A stretch of 41,886 nt of DNA, from NCBI GenBank assembly GCA_900770705.1, contig CAAGLF010000071.1, positions 1 through 41,886 of the forward strand, read 5' to 3'. Positions within the stretch are counted from its first letter, which is position 1. Every line of letters begins with the position of its first letter. A program made the position numbers and the translations under genes. Origin of the DNA: Bacteroidaceae bacterium. Its GTDB lineage: Bacteria > Bacteroidota > Bacteroidia > Bacteroidales > Bacteroidaceae. Below the pieces are notes generated by a model. The model was not told where the DNA came from. It saw only the letters and a list, made by a program, of their open reading frames with translations, and ran no database searches. Below, piece after piece: positions 38,891 to 41,886 of the stretch.

Positions 38891-39337
38891 ATGACGAATA
38901 ATACAGAAAACGAGGCCCGGCCCCCCATCTACCGCCGGCAGGTGCCCATACAGCTTCGCTTCAACGATGTCGACAGCTTCGGACACGTCAACAACAATGC
39001 TTACTTTGCCTACTACGACCTGGGCAAGGAGGACTATCTCAGCGCCGTGCTGGGAGCCGACTTCCGGCGGGCCGCCGTGGTGCCCGTCATCGCCAATGTC
39101 AATGCCGACTTCATTCAGCCCGTGTTCTACGGCGACGATATCGTGGTGCAGACGCGTATCTGCCACGTGGGCCAGAAGAGCTTTACGCTCGACCAGCAGG
39201 CTGTGAACCGCTCGTCGGGGCAGACCGTGTGCCGCTGCCGCACCGTGATGGTCTGCTTCAGCCTGAAGGCGCAGGCCTCCGTCGACATCCCCGAAGACTA
39301 CCGCCGGCGCATCCAGGCCTTCGAGGGCGGTTTGTAG
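38891..39337 (+). CDS. YbgC/FadM-type acyl-CoA thioesterase
   Basis: A 148-residue hotdog-fold thioesterase. VPIQLRFNDVDSFGHVNNNAYFAYYDLGKEDYL holds the active-site Asp and the following FGHVNNxxYxxY block typical of the 4-hydroxybenzoyl-CoA thioesterase family. The second half (VIANVNADFIQPVFYGDDIVVQTRICHVGQKSFTLDQQ) matches the rest of the fold. It hydrolyses acyl-CoA thioesters; the physiological substrate is unknown. The ATG at 38891 is preferred to an in-frame TTG two codons earlier. aroB follows after 65 bp. Confidence 0.87.
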   Translation: MTNNTENEARPPIYRRQVPIQLRFNDVDSFGHVNNNAYFAYYDLGKEDYLSAVLGADFRRAAVVPVIANVNADFIQPVFYGDDIVVQTRICHVGQKSFTLDQQAVNRSSGQTVCRCRTVMVCFSLKAQASVDIPEDYRRRIQAFEGGL

Positions 39338-39402
39338 CAAGCCTCCCCCCAGCCCCGGAAGTTCCTGCCGGGGGAATACGATTTGAAAGAGAGAAAAAAG
39401 TA

Positions 39403-40452
39403 ATGCAACAGATCATCTATACAGAAAATGCGGCCGCCGAGGTGGAGCAACTGATAGCCAGTGCGGCGCCCGACAAGGTAGTCATTCTCGCCGACGAGAC
39501 CACCCACCGGCTCTGCCTGCCCCGCCTGGCCGAAGCCCCGTCGCTGGCCGGCGCCGGACGAATCGTCATCCCCCCCGGCGATACGCACAAGACGCTGCCC
39601 ACGCTGGCCAAGGTGTGGCAGGGACTGGAGCAGGAGGGAGCCACGCGCGGTAGTCTGCTCGTGAACCTCGGTGGCGGTATGGTGACCGACCTTGGCGGCT
39701 TTGCCGCGGCCACCTTCAAGCGTGGCATACGCTTCATCAACGTCCCCACCACCCTGCTGGCCATGGTCGACGCCGCCGTGGGCGGAAAGACCGGTATCAA
39801 CTTCGGCGGATTGAAGAACGAAGTGGGCGCCTTCCGCGAAGCCGACGCCGTAGTGGTGAGCACCCCCTTCCTCTCCACGCTCGACGGCGCGAACCTCTGC
39901 TCCGGCTATGCCGAAATGCTGAAGCACGCCCTCCTCTCCAGCCGCGCGCTGTGGGCCCGTCACCTCCGCTTTCCCCTGGACGCGCCCGACCCGCGGCTGC
40001 TGCAGGAACTGGTGAGAGAGAGCATAGCCCTGAAGCAGCGCATCGTGGCCGCCGACCCCACCGAGCAAGGGCTCCGCAAGGCGCTCAACCTGGGCCACAC
40101 CGCCGGTCACGCCTTCGAGAGCCTGCTGCTGCAGGAGCACCGCCCCGTGCTCCACGGATACGCTGTAGCCTGGGGGCTGGTCGCCGAGCTCTGTCTGAGC
40201 GCCGTTCGGGAGGGACTCCCCACAGACGTACTCCGCGCCACGGCAGCCTTCGTCAGAGAAACCTACGGCCACTTCCCCTTCACGTGCCGGCACTACGAAG
40301 CCCTCTTCGCCCTTATGCAGCACGACAAGAAGAATACGGCGGGCCACATCAACTTCACCCTGCTTGCCGACGTCGGCGACATCCGCCTCGACTGCCACGC
40401 CACGAAGCAGGAAGTCTTCGAGGCGTTCGACTTCTTGCGGGAAGGAGTCTGA
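39403..40452 (+). CDS. aroB: 3-dehydroquinate synthase
   Basis: A 349-residue NAD- and zinc-dependent enzyme for the second shikimate step, DAHP to 3-dehydroquinate. VNLGGGMVTDLGGFAAATFKRGI is the NAD-binding block, NVPTTLLAMVDAAVGGKTGINFGGLKNEVGAF the substrate-binding block, and SGYAEMLKHALL, NLGHTAGHAFES and VLHGYAVAWGL carry the zinc ligands Glu, His and His. It consumes the product of the DAHP synthase encoded 9 kb upstream but lies outside that operon. It follows the thioesterase gene by 65 bp. The ATG at 39403 gives the expected length. Confidence 0.94.
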   Translation: MQQIIYTENAAAEVEQLIASAAPDKVVILADETTHRLCLPRLAEAPSLAGAGRIVIPPGDTHKTLPTLAKVWQGLEQEGATRGSLLVNLGGGMVTDLGGFAAATFKRGIRFINVPTTLLAMVDAAVGGKTGINFGGLKNEVGAFREADAVVVSTPFLSTLDGANLCSGYAEMLKHALLSSRALWARHLRFPLDAPDPRLLQELVRESIALKQRIVAADPTEQGLRKALNLGHTAGHAFESLLLQEHRPVLHGYAVAWGLVAELCLSAVREGLPTDVLRATAAFVRETYGHFPFTCRHYEALFALMQHDKKNTAGHINFTLLADVGDIRLDCHATKQEVFEAFDFLREGV

Positions 40453-40744
40453 TCTGGAAACAGACGCGCGAGAGAGACAGACGTCTCCAAGAGAGAAGCG
40501 CTCGGCCAGCCCCGGCGTCTGCCTGCCTCCGGCTGGCTACGCACGGCGTTCACCCGCTCCGCCGCCCGCGTCTGCCTCGTGAACCGGCTGGCAGTCCTGC
40601 CTCAGCCCCCCTGATTGCTTCCTCCTCTTTCTTCCCCCCCGCTGCGCTGCCCGGGAGCCGCTGCGCCTCCACGTTTATCCCCGGCACCGCCTCCCCTCTC
40701 GGCCTGTTCATTTATAAACAAGCAGAAAAAATCGGAGAAAAAAC
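40453..40744. other. Gap between aroB and the rplU promoter, no gene seen
   Basis: GC-rich text without a convincing open frame, a repeat of the 21-bp family, or a clear terminator. Near 40720-40745 there is a short A-rich stretch before the rplU promoter. Confidence 0.4.
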
Positions 40745-40775
40745 TTGCCCGTGAAGAATGTAAGTTGTACTTTTG
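40745..40775 (+). promoter_or_regulatory. Promoter of rplU-rpmA
   Basis: TTG (40745-40747) and TACTTTTG (40768-40775) are separated by exactly 20 bp, fitting the Bacteroidetes consensus. It leaves a leader of about 125 nt. Confidence 0.75.
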
Positions 40776-40809
40776 CACCCGCTTAGAGTCCGAAGGGGCA
40801 GAACGAAGT

Positions 40810-40856
40810 GGCGTCAGCGGCATCTATCGCCTTTTTCAATGCCGTGGAGCGACGTC
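40810..40856 (+). promoter_or_regulatory. Structured 5' leader of rplU, candidate ribosomal-protein leader
   Basis: Two stacked stems, GGCGTC (40810-40815) with GACGTC (40851-40856) and CGGCAT (40818-40823) with ATGCCG (40839-40844), separated by an asymmetric internal loop. A structured leader before a ribosomal-protein operon could bind its own product, but no known family was recognised. Confidence 0.35.
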
Positions 40857-40903
40857 CGCCTCCCGGAAAAATCCGTTTACACACAAATCATTTTCAAAAA
40901 CAA

Positions 40904-41221
40904 ATGTACGCAATCGTAGAGATTAACGGTCAGCAGTTCAAGGCCGAAGCCGGCAGGACACTCTTCGTCAACCACATCCCCGGCGCAGAGGCAGGACAGC
41001 TGCAGGAATTCGAGAAAGTGCTGCTGGTAGAGAGCGACGGCACCATCAGCGTAGGCGCCCCCACCGTAGAAGGCGCAAAAGTCGTATGCGAAGTAGTGAG
41101 CCCCCTCGTGAAGGGCGACAAAGTGCTCGTGTTTCACAAGAAGCGCCGCAAGGGCTATCGCAAGCTCAACGGCTACCGCCACCAGTACACCGAGCTGATC
41201 ATCAAGAACGTAATTGCTTAA
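40904..41221 (+). CDS. rplU: 50S ribosomal protein L21
   Basis: A 105-residue protein that starts MYAIVEINGQQFKAEAGRTLFV, the diagnostic L21 N-terminus, and ends with HKKRRKGYRKLNGYRHQYTELIIKNV, the basic rRNA-binding part. Length is normal. The ATG at 40904 is preceded by an A-rich stretch; the frame is open upstream but is part of the leader. rpmA follows after 24 bp, the near-universal order. Confidence 0.97.
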   Translation: MYAIVEINGQQFKAEAGRTLFVNHIPGAEAGQLQEFEKVLLVESDGTISVGAPTVEGAKVVCEVVSPLVKGDKVLVFHKKRRKGYRKLNGYRHQYTELIIKNVIA

Positions 41222-41245
41222 CCCCCCTAAAAACGTAAAAGAGAA

Positions 41246-41509
41246 ATGGCACACAAGAAAGGTGTAGGAAGTTCCAAGAACGGCCGCGAGTCGGCCTCGC
41301 AGAGATTAGGCGTGAAAATTTGGGGCGGTCAGAAGTGTATTGCCGGCAACGTTATCGTGCGTCAGCGCGGCACTGTGCACTACCCCGGCCAGAATGTCGG
41401 GATGGGCAAGGATCACACCCTCTTCGCCCTCGCCGACGGCGTAGTGACCTTCCAGCGCGGCAGCCGCGACCGCAGCACGGTCTCCGTACTGCCCGAGGCC
41501 GAGGCATAG
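41246..41509 (+). CDS. rpmA: 50S ribosomal protein L27
   Basis: An 87-residue protein beginning MAHKKGVGSSKNGRESASQRLG, the conserved L27 tail that reaches the peptidyl transferase centre. IVRQRGTVHYPGQNVGMGKDHTLFAL is the family core. It starts directly with MAHKKG, with no cleavable N-terminal extension of the Firmicutes type. It is the last gene of the rplU-rpmA unit and is followed by hairpins. Confidence 0.97.
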   Translation: MAHKKGVGSSKNGRESASQRLGVKIWGGQKCIAGNVIVRQRGTVHYPGQNVGMGKDHTLFALADGVVTFQRGSRDRSTVSVLPEAEA

Positions 41510-41518
41510 CCCCGCCTC

Positions 41519-41535
41519 CTCCCTGCTGCAGGGAG
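41519..41535 (+). other. Small palindrome after rpmA
   Basis: CTCCCTGC-T-GCAGGGAG starts 10 bp after the rpmA stop. It may stabilise the 3' end of the mRNA; it lacks a T-tract. Confidence 0.35.
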
Positions 41536-41583
41536 AGAGGAAAAGAACAAGAAAAAAAAGAGAGAAACATCAGTTTTTCAAAC

Positions 41584-41630
41584 AAAAGCCCGTCTGCACA
41601 GCCCAGCGCCGTGCAGACGGGTTCGCTTTT
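41584..41630. terminator. Terminator after rpmA
   Basis: An 11-bp perfect stem, CCCGTCTGCAC (41589-41599) with GTGCAGACGGG (41611-41621), extended by AAAAGC (41584-41589) facing GCTTTT (41625-41630). The A and T runs let it act for both the rpmA transcript and the convergent amidase gene. Confidence 0.82.
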
Positions 41631-41689
41631 CGGAGGGAGGGGAGCTGCCGCGCCCCCTGGTCGGGGCTTACACATTGAATGTCAATGCA

Positions 41690-41725
41690 GTTCACCGTTC
41701 ACTTTGTTCACTTTGTTCACCTTTT
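41690..41725. repeat. Short tandem repeat of GTTCAC
   Basis: GTTCAC occurs four times at 41690, 41697, 41706 and 41715, the middle copies as GTTCACTTT in a 9-bp step. It lies between the terminator and the end of the amidase gene and codes for nothing. Confidence 0.6.
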
Positions 41726-41754
41726 CCGGGCTGGCGGTGGTGGTGAGCCTTGCC

Positions 41755-41886
41755 TCAGGCAAGCGCCCAGTACGCGCAGAGCCCCCGGGCAATGAGCCGC
41801 GAGAGCTCGTCGAGATAGTCGGGGCTGGAGAGCAGCGCGGCGTCGGCAGCGTTCGTCATAAACCCAAGCTCCACGAGCAGGGCCGG
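41755..41886 (-). CDS. N-acetylmuramoyl-L-alanine amidase, C-terminal end (partial)
   Basis: Only the last 43 codons lie in the window; the gene continues beyond the right edge. The fragment reads PALLVELGFMTNAADAALLS, followed by SPDYLDELSRLIARGLCAYW and a three-residue end. The LVELGFMTNxxD block, with its zinc-site or catalytic glutamate, is the signature of the Amidase_3 fold near its C-terminus, and the closing helix fits. Such enzymes cleave the amide between MurNAc and L-Ala in peptidoglycan, often at the division septum. It stops at TGA (41757-41755) and converges on rpmA. Confidence 0.75.
   Translation of the reverse strand, partial: PALLVELGFMTNAADAALLSSPDYLDELSRLIARGLCAYWALA

Noticed and set aside
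40602..40926. Open frames on both strands in the aroB-rplU gap
   Set aside because: Low-complexity Pro/Arg/Ser-rich translations with no motif; the region holds the rplU promoter and leader instead.
1..41886. tRNA, rRNA, tmRNA and complete insertion sequences
   Set aside because: No cloverleaf with a conserved T-loop, rRNA segment or intact transposase was recognised by eye; a covariance-model scan was not possible.

Overview
The window comes from a GC-rich member of the Bacteroidales, close to the Bacteroides/Prevotella type. Three things point there. Many genes are preceded by the Bacteroidetes -7 box TAnnTTTG, several with a TTG/TTTG box 19-20 bp upstream, and start codons follow A-rich sequence rather than Shine-Dalgarno motifs. 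Several gene orders are familiar from that order (argR-GNAT-argG-argC-argD, a leuA/C/D/leuA-like cluster, pheA-aminotransferase-DAHP synthase/chorismate mutase-tyrA). Several families are typical of it (C10 peptidase, DUF3822, DUF4250, short C-terminal secretion-type tails). Genus and species cannot be fixed from this sequence. No rRNA, tRNA, CRISPR array or intact insertion sequence was seen.

Layout. 1-595: AT-rich, apparently decayed sequence ending in a strong terminator, then a promoter. 596-2880: FAD-dependent dehydrogenase and an alarmone-hydrolase-like HD protein, facing a sodium:solute symporter (2884-4335, minus). 4451-9773: arginine cluster argR, GNAT enzyme, argG, a PspC protein, argC, argD. 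9862-12395: MATE transporter, cytidylate-kinase-like protein, phosphoesterase. 12475-16835: a long hairpin, then minus-strand genes for a DUF1349-like secreted protein, MenA, a DUF1934-like protein and a C10 peptidase. 16964-18742: queA and a Nudix hydrolase. 18875-24390 (minus): leuA, a small membrane protein, leuC, leuD and a second LeuA/CimA-like synthase. 24828-27952 (minus): DUF4250, VanZ-like, DUF3822, rsmD, leuB. 28330-33848: aromatic amino acid operon preceded by a Phe/Tyr-rich leader peptide and attenuator: pheA, aminotransferase, DAHP synthase/chorismate mutase, an opine-dehydrogenase-like gene, tyrA. 33949-38230 (minus): very large secreted clan GH-D-like glycosidase broken by a poly-G frameshift. 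38587-41509: small unknown protein, thioesterase, aroB, rplU, rpmA. 41755-41886: 3' end of an N-acetylmuramoyl-L-alanine amidase.

The genes are mainly amino acid biosynthesis (Arg, Leu, Phe/Tyr, common shikimate path) with housekeeping functions between them. Two observations stand out. First, upstream of pheA there is a complete candidate transcription attenuator: a promoter, a 29-residue leader peptide with nine consecutive Phe/Tyr codons, an antiterminator segment, and a terminator ending 13 nt before pheA. Second, at least seven short arrays with an exact 21-bp period and a dyad core are scattered through the window. Six are intergenic and one lies inside the C10 peptidase gene, where the 21-bp unit becomes a seven-residue repeat. 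A separate 21-22 bp tandem array lies within the aromatic operon.
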